Assembly: GCF_001411555.2 (NCBI RefSeq) | Contig: NC_049912.1 | Location: forward strand, 27,041,722-27,105,721 | Source of the DNA: Juglans regia | Lineage: Eukaryota > Streptophyta > Magnoliopsida > Fagales > Juglandaceae | DNA: 64,000 bases | Reading direction: 5' to 3' | Shown here: positions 12,901 through 22,327 of the stretch, one piece after another | Layout of the letters: each line of letters begins with the position of its first letter | Position numbering within the stretch: the stretch's first letter is position 1 | Notes under the pieces: generated by a model | What the model saw: the letters and a program-made list of their open reading frames with translations, nothing else | Database searches by the model: none | What the model was told of the DNA's origin: nothing | Program-made: the position numbers and the translations under genes

Positions 12901-15558
12901 TGGCAAGAGAGTAATGAACAAACATTCAAAGACAAGGAGCGGACACTAGAGGAGCTTCGTGCTTTATTTTTTCGCACCTTAACTCTTTGGGCCATAGCTA
13001 TAGATTTTAATAGCCTAAATGTACATGATTTTCTTTCTTCTATAACAACCTAGATATGTCTTATCTCTTGTATAACTTCTTGTGTACTTGGGCTATACCT
13101 ATCCTTATTAATCCTACCATTTACTTATCAAAAAAATAAAATCATTGGGGTTTTGCCACCCCTGTGGGTTCTTTGGATGGCCGGCCACCCATAATGGTTT
13201 TTTTTAACTTTTTTTATTGGTAAACAAGATTTTATTGATCATAAAAATAGGCAAAAGCCCAAGTGCACGGCACATATACCCAGAAGTATATTTTTACTAT
13301 TTTGATATTTTATTTTTTAAAAGACATTTTAATAAACTGAATAATCACTCTTCCTTCTATTTCCCTTTTTCTAGGCCTCTCCTTGGCACTTCTACATCAC
13401 TTTCACCACCAATTCCAAGATGACAAGTAGCACAAAGATATTAGAATCGTAGCAGCACCCAAAAAGATGGGGCAGATATTCTTCATGGTATATAAATACA
13501 TACTAGAAGCCTCATTGCTCAGCTTCATTTTTCTAAACTCCCTTGAAACCGGTACTATTTCCTTTTGATGAACCTTGAGATCTACAAGTTACGCTAATTA
13601 TTATTGTTTGATTGTGATTATTACTTTGGAATTGAGTAGAAGTAATTTTCCACTTAATAAAATTCATATAAAAATTTAACTAAAAAAAAAATTAAATGTA
13701 AAGGTTCATAACTCCTTGAAGATTTTGATTTTCATCACAACACCTAAACATGGAAAATTACCATCATAAATAGTGCTACTACATCATCAATTAATTCTCA
13801 GCAGCTTACAAGTATGTGCATGCCAATGAAAATACCACTGCATGAATGTTAGCATGCTGAGTTGACACATATAGAGATATATAGATGCTTATACAATTGG
13901 ACCTGAGAGAGAGCGAGAGAGAGACATACTGATCTTTCTCATTCTTCATAGCCATGAGCTTTGGTTGTGCACTAGGATCTGGGAGCTCGTTGCGGAATCT
14001 TAAAGAAGCAAACAAGGGAAATTGCATGTAGAAGGGATGTCAGTAACGGAAGTCAACAATGTAAACATTGTTGAACTGGAAAATGCAAGCGTCAATTCTG
14101 ACCAAAAAGGTTTGTAATATCCAACGCACATATATGGCATGTATAGAAAGTAATCAAACGCAAGATCCAAAAGTCTTCTCTCACACATTCACCTCTCCCA
14201 TCTGCATCTTCACAAATCTATTATAATTTAGCTCCCACTTTGTCCCCAAAATGCCAAATGAAAAATTAGTGAGGAATAAAGAATGATCAAAACCATTCAC
14301 GTAGACCAGAACCTCCCGCCCACCAGGAAAACAAAAACAAAAACAAATATACATGCTCCTAGCCAAGCCACCAAATTAAATTATCAATTACACCACTTAC
14401 ATGAAAACTCCAGTATCAGCTATCTAGTTGTAGTTACAGTCCTACTTCCATACTTCTTTGATAAGTTGGAGCGAGGAAACAAATAAGCAAAATTGAAACC
14501 AAGGATAGTCATCAACATACTCACTTCAACTTGCACAAGAATGTTGTTGGCTTCTTCAATCTATTCTCAACCCTCTCACCACTCAACAATGGAGTAGCTC
14601 TCCTATCCCCCATCCGTGACCCCACAATCGACCCATGCACCTTTGCAGAAGACAACATCTGAGTCTTTTGTAGAACCGTGTTCTGGGACTCCTTCAACTG
14701 CTGCCTTTGTTTCTCTTCCTGTTTTTGCTTTTCAAACTCCCTCTTCTTCCTCAACCTCCTCTCTTCGTCCGTTTCCACCCTCCCAGGTGGCCCATTAGAT
14801 TTCTTCACTGGCACAGGAGGCACCGGGGGCTTCTGCTGCTGTTTAGCAGGAACAACAAGGTTTAAAAGCCCATGCCTTCCAGAAGCCGTTAGCTCCTTGG
14901 AAGACCCTTTATCACGCTCATGAGACCCCCTATCTACTCCACCCACCTTGTTCTGCAGAGGAGCCGATGGAGGAGGCGGTGGTGAACTTGGGGGTGGTGG
15001 TGGTGGAATTGATGAACTTGGGGGTGAAGATGGAGGTGGTGGTGGAGGCGGTGGTCGCATTGGCTGTATTGGCGGATGACTATACTGACTGTACTGATTA
15101 GACGGATAATAAATAGGAGCTTGTGGGGGCTGCACATTCATCGAGTTTTGTGCCATAGAAGGAGCGGGTGGTGGTGGTGGTGGTGGGTAAGATGACTCCG
15201 GAGGGGGCGGTGGTGGCGGATACGGATACTGCTGGTGAGGAGGAGGTGGTGGAGGTTGTTGACCCCTCGGCGGAACGTAATGTTGGTGGTGGTAATTCGA
15301 ATTCGGGTGCATTTGGCTGGTGTTGTAGTTTTGGGGATATGAAGAAGATGGTGGAGGAGGAACCGAGGATATAGACCCATCAGCACCACCACCACCACCA
15401 CCACCACCACCATATCCACCCCAATTCTGATTGTACTGAGCTCGCTGGTGAGGTGGATGTAGCGGCGGCGGAGGTTGTGGTTGTGGTGGTGGAAGGGGGT
15501 TCTGAATCGGGGCGGGCGCGAATGAAGTTTGCGGAGGAAAGGGCCTGTACGAGGCCAT
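3959..15558 (-). CDS. ELF7: PAF1-complex subunit PAF1 homologue (VIP2/ELF7 type)
   Basis: Twelve exons (minus): 14525-15558, 13930-13998, 7039-7146, 6763-6943, 6596-6672, 6379-6498, 5452-5557, 4728-4808, 4561-4629, 4410-4481, 4177-4320, 3959-4102. They total 2,205 nt (734 residues), and every junction has GT-AG and keeps frame. Residues 1 to about 330 are Pro/Gln/Gly-rich with long proline runs and a basic [13 protein letters not shown] coil. From about 338 the PAF1 domain follows: [75 protein letters not shown]. The C-terminus is acidic and Ser-rich (GAEDEMSD). In Arabidopsis ELF7/VIP2 acts in the nuclear Paf1 complex, which travels with RNA polymerase II, promotes histone H3K4 methylation and supports FLC expression. 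The N-terminal extension makes it longer than the Arabidopsis protein as I remember it. Intron 2 (13929 down to 7147) is 6.8 kb because of a LINE insertion. Confidence 0.95.
5827..5913 (-). mobile_element. LINE 3'-tail micro-insertion with target-site duplication (PAF1 intron 6)
   Basis: The flanks TCAGTTTTCAGCAACACA (5827-5844) and TCAGTTTTCAGCAGCGCACA (5894-5913) are near-identical direct repeats around about 49 bp. Read on the minus strand, the insert resembles the extreme 3' end of the L1-type elements here (a GCCTATTTATA-like segment, then an A-rich tail). A very short 3' remnant, an A-tail and flanking direct repeats are the hallmark of severely 5'-truncated target-primed insertion. Confidence 0.65.
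6067..6146. repeat. Tandem repeat, 34-bp unit, about 2.3 copies
   Basis: Units at 6067-6100 and 6101-6134 differ at one base, followed by a partial third starting AACACAGACAA. The unit contains AACACAGACAATAGCTT and its near-inverse GTGTTAAACAATGG. With the preceding GAAGCTATTGTTTAACAC, the block can also fold as an inverted repeat. It lies in PAF1 intron 6. Confidence 0.85.
6158..6300 (-). mobile_element. LINE 3'-tail insertion(s) with 21-bp target-site duplication (PAF1 intron 6)
   Basis: GAGCCAATCTGATTAAGCATT occurs exactly at 6198-6218 and 6280-6300, flanking a 61-bp insert. On the minus strand the insert begins CTGTGTACTTGGGCTATGCC and ends A-rich. That start matches the tail of the full LINE at about 13080 (TGTGTACTTGGGCTATACC). 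A third partial copy of the duplication (GAGCCAATCTGA, 6158-6169) precedes a T run and an 8-bp stub. This suggests a second insertion at the same site or slippage. Confidence 0.75.
7290..7495. repeat. GC-rich repeat split by the LINE (left part)
   Basis: This island is rich in GTGGCC/GGCCAC motifs (GGTGGCCAAGCCACT, AGAGTGGCCTAGCCACTCC). It stops at the LINE target-site duplication and resumes at 13155-13200 with GCCACCCCTGTGGG and GGATGGCCGGCCACCC. It looks like an older, palindrome-rich repeat into which the LINE inserted. I cannot assign its family. Confidence 0.5.
7720..9346 (+). pseudogene. LINE ORF1-like region (broken)
   Basis: This is the first coding part of the LINE. Open segments 7720-8043, 7967-8425 and 8633-9346 lie in different frames, so at least two frameshifts or stops break it. 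The first segment, containing the strings [20 protein letters not shown] and [18 protein letters not shown], resembles the N-terminal domain of plant LINE ORF1 proteins (DUF4283-like; memory-based and tentative). The rest is acidic and low in recognisable motifs. A zinc knuckle was not seen. Confidence 0.55.
9420..12990 (+). pseudogene. LINE ORF2-like region: endonuclease plus reverse transcriptase (broken)
   Basis: The endonuclease part (about 9430-10210) shows [26 protein letters not shown] and GGDFNVI. A stop at 9829-9831 lies between the last two. The reverse transcriptase part (about 10590-11740) shows [34 protein letters not shown] and the catalytic FADD box (about 11472-11483), followed by a frame change. 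At about 12680-12760 the frame contains [18 protein letters not shown], the Cys/His signature of the LINE C-terminal zf-RVT domain. Stops end the open segments at 9831, 10211, 10583, 11243 and 11739, so no full protein can be made. Confidence 0.9.
13155..13272 (-). repeat. Right part of the split GC-rich repeat, then an antisense LINE 3' tail
   Basis: The first 45 bases continue the GC-rich repeat interrupted at 7495. Then a T-rich stretch (about 13198-13220) leads into a segment whose reverse complement begins GTGCACTTGGGCTTTTGCC and ends A-rich. This is the same 3'-end signature as the LINE tail at 13080 and the short insertion at 6219-6279. It is probably another 5'-truncated LINE copy in the opposite orientation. 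No target-site duplication was resolved. Confidence 0.5.
13273..13929. other. Remainder of PAF1 intron 2
   Basis: AT-rich intron sequence with no recognisable gene or repeat. A GA-rich tract (about 13907-13924) abuts the exon 2 donor side. Confidence 0.5.
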
Positions 15559-16280
15559 GGCGGATTTTCAATCCGAATAAACCCTGGAAGAGATTGGGAA
15601 TTCAGTTCCTGACTCTCGGTTCTCTTAGTTTAGTTGTAGAAACTGATGAAAACCCAAGAACAGAAGCACTGGAGTTCCAATTATTATAATTTCTAATGAA
15701 CACTTCAGAAACTGATCAAAACCCTAGAATAGAACGCTATGGATTTCGAATTATTGTAATTCAAAATCGACAGAGCAAGTCAAACTCTAGTACAGAGAGC
15801 TTCCAATCTCTGATTCCTGGACTTTACGGATGAACAGAGATAGAATTCTCGGAGATAAAAATAAAATCAAAACCCTAAAAATGAATTGCAGATTTAGGAA
15901 TCACTTTATAGAGAAAAAAAAAAAATTAATGGACGAGCTCTTGTAACAAACCCTAGCTGGGACAAAAAATTGAAACCCGAATCCCAGTTCTTACACTCCA
16001 AGAGTCAGAGACCCTAGGAAAGAGAAATCACAAATTACGACCCCAAATCTTTTAATTCTCTCAAAGAACGGACTCAAACCCTAGGTGGAGCCGCCCAATC
16101 CCTCTAAAACCCTGAATTGCAAGAATGTACGTAACTCGCACATATACATACATATATAAATGTATAGAAAGAGAGAGAGAGCTCGGAGCCAGAGGGACCG
16201 GAGAGATTGTTGAGGTTCAGCTGAGAGAGATCAAAGAACGTCGGCGGGCGTCTGTGAGATACAGAGAGTCGGTGTAGTTA
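15559..16280 (-). promoter_or_regulatory. 5' leader and probable promoter region of the PAF1 gene
   Basis: Upstream of the PAF1 ATG, the minus strand has a GA/CT-rich tract at about 16168-16182. Several CCCTAGAA/AAACCCTA-type motifs are visible on the plus strand (for example near 15720, 15870, 15950, 16075 and 16105). AAACCCTA is the telo-box often found in promoters of plant housekeeping genes. I see no clear TATA box. The transcription start cannot be placed from sequence alone. Confidence 0.4.
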
Positions 16281-16690
16281 GAGCATTAGTATTGGATTTA
16301 TCATTTTTATCTTTAAAATTTGATGAAAATTACATATTTTTCATAAATCCAAAACCTCTCTATCCATAACTCCACATTAGATTAACCATTAGATTCATCA
16401 AAATAATAATATAATATTATTTCGTTAATAATAATATTTTTAATTTATTTTTTTTATATTTGACAATTACACTAACTATATATTAATTAATAATTTAAAT
16501 TATTATTTCTTAACTTAAATATATTGTGGCTCAAAATTGAGAAACAATAATTTAAATAAATAAAATAATGATTATAGAGTGTGAATAGTGAGTCTTTAAA
16601 TTTGAAGATGAAGATAAATATACTGTAGCTAAAAACTTGACATTTGAGCATATAGTGAATCCAATGCCAGGATTTTAAAACCAAAATCAT
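16281..16690. repeat. AT-rich MITE-like element
   Basis: The left edge AGAGCATTAGTATTGGATT and the right edge AGTGAATCCAATGCCAGGAT are loosely inverted, around a very AT-rich core. Similar edges occur near 46800-46830 (CCATTGAAGATGCTCTTAAG) and 48228-48260 (GAGCATCTTCATTGGATATG). This suggests a second dispersed MITE family in the window. Confidence 0.4.
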
Positions 16691-17344
16691 CAAATTTAGA
16701 TACTTTTATAGATATTTTTTCAAACTTATTTTCCGGGAGAAGTGTTTGATTTACATAACAATTTTATAAAAATAAATTTATACAATTATTTGAGATGATA
16801 TGTTACGTTAAATTTATTTTATAATAAAGAGTTGAGTCGTGTTACACCCATTAAATGTGTAATACGAGACATTTCACCGAAGAGAATAGTAGTTGATAAA
16901 AATAAATTTCTTAATTAAAATAATTGATTTTATTGAAAAAAAATATAAAATGATAATATAATAATTAATAAATAAATACAAATAATATTGATAATAGTAA
17001 ATTAGAAAAAGATGAAAAAAACAAATTAATAATTACAGCATTGATTCTTAAAAAGAAAAAAAAAAACTCACAAATGACAATCTGATACTTCCATCGACCT
17101 ATAAATGAATGAGAAATCACGTATCAATCGAATATCACAAAAGTTAAAAATCATGTCATCAAATTGAAAATATTTGAAATTCCATGCAATGAGAAAATTA
17201 GGAAGGAAGGGGGGTGGCGGCGGCCGGGTCATGTAGAGAGAGTGATGATAATAATGGAAGTTTAAATTGTCGGCCAAGCCCAACCGGCAATCCAATAGAT
17301 CCAGTCCAAACTAAAATGCATTATATTAAGTAAACGTGCCTGAA

Positions 17345-17435
17345 TTTATTTAGGGGAGGGAGCAGGGCCCGCAAGGAGAAATCTCAACGGGGGCAGGGGC
17401 CTACTGACCTACGCCGCCCCCGTTGGGATATACTC
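17345..17435. repeat. GC-rich island in AT-rich DNA
   Basis: A sharply GC-rich patch (GGGAGCAGGGCCCGCAAGG ... CGCCCCCGTTGGG) is followed by AT-rich ATATATTTATATAAATA sequence. The same composition and arrangement recur at 20515-20590. It is possibly a hAT-like non-autonomous element; ends and target duplications were not resolved. Confidence 0.3.
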
Positions 17436-17959
17436 ATATATATTTATATAAATACATGTTATTTATACATATTTATAAATATACTAGGTTGAAACAACGT
17501 GTAAAGCATGTTTGTCTAGTTCAGTGAGACATCGATATTTATAGTACATTAGTTTAGAATATAAAATAATTCAACACATATTATAACATCGATAGTTTTA
17601 GTAAAGTTGTCTCAGATAAGTTTAATACAAAAACAACAATAATATCAGTTCTAAATATGAGTTCTTTGATATTTTTACTACGATGCATCATTTTTTGTGT
17701 GTGATGTATGGGCTTATGAATAGCAATCCTCTTTATATTTTGTATTGTGTATTAGTTTTTCGGATTGGGCTTTCTTTGTTTGGAGGTTATGTGAAGTGTT
17801 TGGATGAATTTTTATTATTATTGGGCCGGAGTGTGTCTGTGAAGGGCCCAGCCCGTGTGCAAATGGGATCCAAGGCCAATTCCAAAACACTGCCGTTTTG
17901 CTATGTTTAGATAAAAACCCTAATCTTTTCTCCATTCCCCCCCCCCCGCGCCGCACTCT

Positions 17960-18345
17960 CCATTTTCAATCCCTTCCTCAGCTCCCTCGTCTCACTCTCT
18001 CGCCTCTGCGTCGCCGTGCCGCCTCTATGTCGCCATGCTGCCTGTGCGTCGCCGGCCGTGCCGCCTCTTCCTTCTCCTGCTCTTCAATTTCCGATTGAAA
18101 AAAGGTACGAAAATTTCCCTCATCCTTCTCCTAAACTTTTTTGTTTTGAGTTTTGCATTTACTCGATTTTCTTTTTGTTTTCACTTCCATCCTCAACTCC
18201 CTCGTCTCACTCTCTCGTCTCTGCCTCGCTTTGACGTCGTTGCTTCAATTTCGGATTAAAATAATGTACGAAAATTTCTCGTTATCCTTCTCCCAAACTT
18301 TTTTGTTATGAGTTTTGGATTTAATTGATTTTCCTTTTGCCTCTC
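17960..18345. repeat. Diverged tandem duplication, copies of about 210 and 160 bp
   Basis: CTCCCTCGTCTCACTCTCTCG appears near 17980 and again near 18199. In both places it is followed by TTCAATTTC(C/G)GATT, GTACGAAAATTTC, CCTTCTCC(T/C)AAACTTTTTTG and GAGTTTTG. The first copy has an extra CGTCGCCGTGCCGCC-like block. No coding function is apparent. The open frames across it are low-complexity. Confidence 0.75.
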
Positions 18346-18460
18346 TTACAGATCCGAGTGTTTGTTCATGAAATAAATTAAAAAAAATTTGATTTTTATA
18401 CATTTCTTAGATGCCCTCCACCTAGGTTTGATTGCGTTAGAACTAATTCCCACGACAAAA

Positions 18461-18662
18461 TTGGATGATTTGAATTGTTAAGATCGAGTTTTGTAAAAAA
18501 ATATACAACGGATGTGTGAATGTAGAAAATATACATCGGGTTTTTGTTTGCTGTTGAGATGTTGGATGATTTGAACTGTTAAGATCGAGTTTTGTAAAAA
18601 AATATACAACGGATGTGTGAATGTAGAAAATATACATCAAGTTTTTGTTTGCTGTTGAGATG
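18461..18662. repeat. Tandem duplication, period 101 bp, two near-identical copies
   Basis: TTGGATGATTTGAATTGTTA at 18461 recurs at 18562 with one change. The whole unit through TTTTTGTTTGCTGTTGAGATG is repeated with only a few differences. High identity implies a young duplication. Confidence 0.9.
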
Positions 18663-19026
18663 TTAGTTGGACTATTTAAGGTGCTTGAGTTTTTTGAAAT
18701 TATGGGCTTCAAATGAAAAATGGGCAGTGAGTTTTGACGGATAAAAACATCAGTTTTTCTATTTTTGTTTTCCTTTTTAGTACTTTGGTTTTAATGTAGA
18801 TTGAGAGTGGACACCATCTCTTCAAATACAGATCCACAATAGAAAAAATAAAGTAAACATGAAACAGGAAAAAATAAAAAACAATAAATCTGTGACACAG
18901 CAAACAAAAAAAAAATGAAAAACGTGTAGTGAATTTTGGCGAGTAAAAGCATGAGTTTTTCAACTTTTTTTTTCTTTTCTAGTTTCAGATTAGTACTTTG
19001 GTTTTAAACATCTGTTGAGTATGGCA

Positions 19027-19082
19027 ATAATCTATTTGCCAATATTTATTTTATCAATTGAGTAGAATGGCAAATAGATTAT
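19027..19082. repeat. Inverted repeat with 15-bp perfect arms
   Basis: ATAATCTATTTGCCA at 19027-19041 is the exact reverse complement of TGGCAAATAGATTAT at 19068-19082, with a 26-base AT-rich loop. It could be a hairpin or a relic of a small transposon. There is no evidence for a small-RNA gene. Confidence 0.75.
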
Positions 19083-19575
19083 GTGATGTATGCACACCAT
19101 CTAAACATCTGTTGAGGTTTATAGGAAACAGAAAACAGAAAAAGCACTGCATGTACCATTAGAAAACACCACACTAAATAACCATGGACTCACAATGATC
19201 AAACGCCAAAAAGTTATAGCTTGAGAAATCTCCAGCCAAGAACACCTTAGACAACTGGGAAAGCAGCTGTAAAAAAATTAATAGTAAACATTAACAACCA
19301 GTAAGAGAAAAAAATAGAAGAGAAGAGAATATATGAGAAGTCAAAAACATAAAATAGGTTGAACACTGAATGTTGCCAAAGATGAATACCTATGATCCTC
19401 AATTTCAGAATATCAGGTGGTTTGGTTTCTTCTCTCAAAATACTCTGGTTTCTCGTCTCAAAACAATGTGGTTTCTCCTCTCAAAACAGTATTTTAAAGT
19501 GTAATGGAGGAGAGGCGACTTCTTACATTTCAAAAACAGCAAAACAAACATGAAAAAAGAAAAACTCAAAAACTC

Positions 19576-19740
19576 CCAAACCAAATATGGAAAAACACTG
19601 ATTAAGAATATTTTTTTAATGGTTTCTATGCTTTTCTGTGTTTTTTCTTATTGGTTTTTTTATGAATTATTTTTCCAAACCAGATATGGGAAAACACTGA
19701 TTAAGAATATTTTTTTAATGGTTTCTGTGTTTTTTTATAT
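19576..19740. repeat. Tandem duplication, period 99 bp
   Basis: CCAAACCAAATATGGAAAAA at 19576 recurs as CCAAACCAGATATGGGAAAA at 19675. Both are followed by CACTGATTAAGAATATTTTT and AATGGTTTCT. Spacing is 99 bp. Confidence 0.85.
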
Positions 19741-20072
19741 GTTTGTTAGAGTTTGTTTATTTTTTTTTTTACAACTTTGTTAATATTTATGTGTTTTCTT
19801 AATGGTTCCTTATTTTTTATATTATTTTTTTCAAGACAACTCAACCCGCATAAGTGAAAAGGCATCACAAGCCGACAACCTGCTGAAGAAAAAAAACCGA
19901 CAGAGCATGTGATCGATGTGAAGATAGGCATCGAGTCAGGGCTCATTAATTTGAGTTTCTGAGAAGACTATATTTTACATGATCAGAGAGCACCTAGCCT
20001 AATGAAGAAAGGATCGAGATCAAGTGATTATAAAGATATATTTTTACTTATATATATAGGTTTCAATATGGG

Positions 20073-20231
20073 TTTTGAGCTAAATTTGCTTTTGTGTGTG
20101 ATGTCGGTCAATGCCCCCAGAAATTCCAAAAGTATCATAATCTGGCAATTTGAGTTTTGAGCTAAACTTATTTTTGGTGTTTGACGTTGGTCAAAGTCTC
20201 AGAAATCCCAAAATTATCATAATCTGACAAG
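20073..20231. repeat. Diverged tandem duplication, period 82 bp
   Basis: TTTTGAGCTAAA starts at 20073 and 20155. Each is followed by a GTGTGATGTCGGTCAATG- or GTTTGACGTTGGTCAAAG-type segment and ATCATAATCTG. This is one of a cluster of local duplications between 17.9 and 20.3 kb. Confidence 0.7.
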
Positions 20232-20514
20232 TAGACAGCATTCAAAAAGTAGAAAGCATAAAGCATTTAAAAAGAAAGCATTCAAAAAGGAACCTGACAA
20301 TCTGTGAAGAGAAAAAGTAGACAATGCAAGTAAAAAAATATTATAATCTGAATGATAAAAAAATTTTGAGATGCAGTAACATAAGTTAACGTTCATTTAA
20401 CAGAAAGTAAACGGAAAACAATATTTTCCGTTTATTCCGTCTCATAGCCATTTATTATATATAAAGATATTATTAATTTTGTTATTGTATTTACAAAATT
20501 GTATTACATGTGGG

Positions 20515-20945
20515 TAAACCCGGCCTACCTCGCCCCTGCCTCCGGAGGGAATACAAGAGCGGGGCAGGTGACCCAGCAAGACCCTCCTTGCTATATATAA
20601 ATTAAATTTAAATATTTATTAAATAAATATGTTGTATATAAATATATACAATTTGTTGAAAATTTAAAGTTGTATTCAAGTTATTATTGTCACACATTGC
20701 TTAAGTATAACTCTTATATTGTCTTTACCTTCTATATACAAAATACAACTTTAATGAATTTAAATTCTATTATAATTTGGGTCCAAATATTTTGTTTAGA
20801 CCAAAAAATAATTTTTGATCCAATGAATCGTCTGACTTGGGGGGAGGCATGGTGCAGTTTTGATTCCACCCCCCAGCACCAGGGTGGGGTTGAAAACCCC
20901 TACCCCGCATGGTGCAGGGCGGGGAAGGGTTCACCCTATATCTTT
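20515..20945. repeat. Two GC-rich islands (20515-20590 and 20830-20945)
   Basis: The first has ACCCGGCCTACCTCGCCCC and GAGCGGGGCAGGTGACCC. The second has CCACCCCCCAGCACCAGGG and TGGTGCAGGGCGGGGAAGGG. Both sit in AT-rich DNA. Their G/C-run style resembles the island in NADP-ME intron 4 at 37970-38120. They are probably degenerate non-autonomous transposons. Family assignment is uncertain. Confidence 0.3.
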
Positions 20946-21667
20946 GAAAGAGGTGAGTTGGCCCAACCAACAACTAGAGTTGTATGTATTAGATGGACAT
21001 AAAGCAAACGACTCGAATCATTTAATACGACAGCATGAACACGATACCATGGTAAACATAAGAGATTTACCTTTTCTATTGATTCCAGCAGATTCAATCA
21101 TTACCAAACTTGTTAAGAGGTGAAATATAATCAAGGTATATATTTTTTATCAGAGGTTGAATCGATCATCAGAAGAAAAATCAATCAGTTTGTATGAACA
21201 GTGTGAGTCTCACATTACTTAAGTAAGACAATTGTATTATCTTGACCTCCTATATAAAGGAGAATGCTAAGAAATGACTTGTATTGTCTTGATCTCCTAT
21301 ATAAATATCACATCAGACTGCATTAACATACACATTATATATATTAACAAATTTAAAAACTGTTACTAGTTTTTAACTTATGGTTTTATTTACAATTTAA
21401 ATTATGTGACAGTTTAGGTGCAGAACAAGTTTTTGGAACTAGTGAGCTATAGGTACTATCGGAGCGGGCAGGGAGAGGGAGAGAGAGGATTATTAACGTT
21501 GGAGTGCCACAAAGGGACTCCAACTCCAAGTAAGAGGGTAATGGACTTCAAGCCACGCAAGACTCCAGCTCTGCCTTACACAAGGATGCACAACCACCTA
21601 GACCGTTTCAATGCCATCTCAACCAGCCACCTCAATTGAATTCTCTGAAAATATTTCTCACAAAGAT

Positions 21668-22000
21668 TGTTAGCAAATCATCCGAATCTTCTGGAATTAT
21701 TCTATGTGTATTTTGTCTGTATTGAGGACACTCTTTCGGTTGTAGCCAACTCACACAACTGTGCAAATGTACCAGCGCACTACTTGTCTGTCATTCCTTC
21801 TCTATATATAGAACACTGTACAAAGCAATATCAATACAATGAATTCAAGAATTATATAATTCTACATGGCATCAGAGCCATTCTAAGACAAACGTCTCTC
21901 TAATGGCGGAAGATGCCTCACTGCAAATCTCGACCAACCTGAAACCTTCCCCCACTCTTCTTCCTCATCTTTCCCATTTTGAACATAGAAAACTATCGTG
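21668..22000 (+). mobile_element. Copia-type LTR fragment with primer-binding site and gag start
   Basis: A 199-bp LTR-like block runs from TGTTAGCAAATC (21668) to TTCTACA (21866). It has a TATA-like CTCTATATATAGAAC before its 3' part. It is followed at once by TGGCATCAGAGCC (21867), the usual Copia primer-binding site complementary to initiator tRNA-Met (normally TGGTATCAGAGC). An ATG at 21903 opens a frame (MAEDASLQISTNLKPS...) that stops after about 32 codons near 21999, where similarity to an element ends. The rest of the element and the second LTR are absent. Confidence 0.8.
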
Positions 22001-22327
22001 AAGATTGAACATAGAAAACGACTAGCATCAGAAAATATTAATTATAAGGTATGGTCTACAAGCAGAAATATTAATCAGAGTTCATATGCAAAAACCACAA
22101 CTGTTTTGCCAAATCGATTCGATTATTTCAACTGCTAGCTGTTTACAGTTAGAAAGAATAGATATTACCTACGAAATTGATCTAATCCAACGTTATAACG
22201 ACTGCAATTCTTCATACTATATAACAAACACACCAAGATGACTTGGTGAGAATATACTAACGCAAAATCAAGAAAATGGGAAAGAAAAATAAAAGATTGT
22301 AGTAATATTGCTCAATTTGCCCCCATT

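Larger units (their letters stand above)
7496..13154 (+). mobile_element. Near full-length, inactivated L1-type LINE in PAF1 intron 2
   Basis: The element is flanked by the 14-bp direct repeat ATCATTGGGGTTTT at 7496-7509 and 13141-13154, with an A-rich 3' end (CAAAAAAATAAA) just before the right copy. Its about 5.6-kb body carries, in order, an ORF1-like region, an apurinic endonuclease-like region, a reverse transcriptase and a C-terminal Cys/His region, all plus-strand. It is therefore antisense to the host gene. Many stops and frameshifts make it non-autonomous. The preserved duplication and intact order suggest insertion was not very ancient. Confidence 0.9.

Noticed and set aside
14616..15689. 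Several long plus- and minus-strand frames (for example 15138-15419 minus, 15453-15689 plus)
   Set aside because: Shadows of the proline-rich first PAF1 exon. Low-complexity CCN codons keep all frames open.
19027..19082. Perfect 15-bp inverted repeat as a microRNA hairpin
   Set aside because: The stem is too short for a plant pre-miRNA and no known mature miRNA sequence was recognised.
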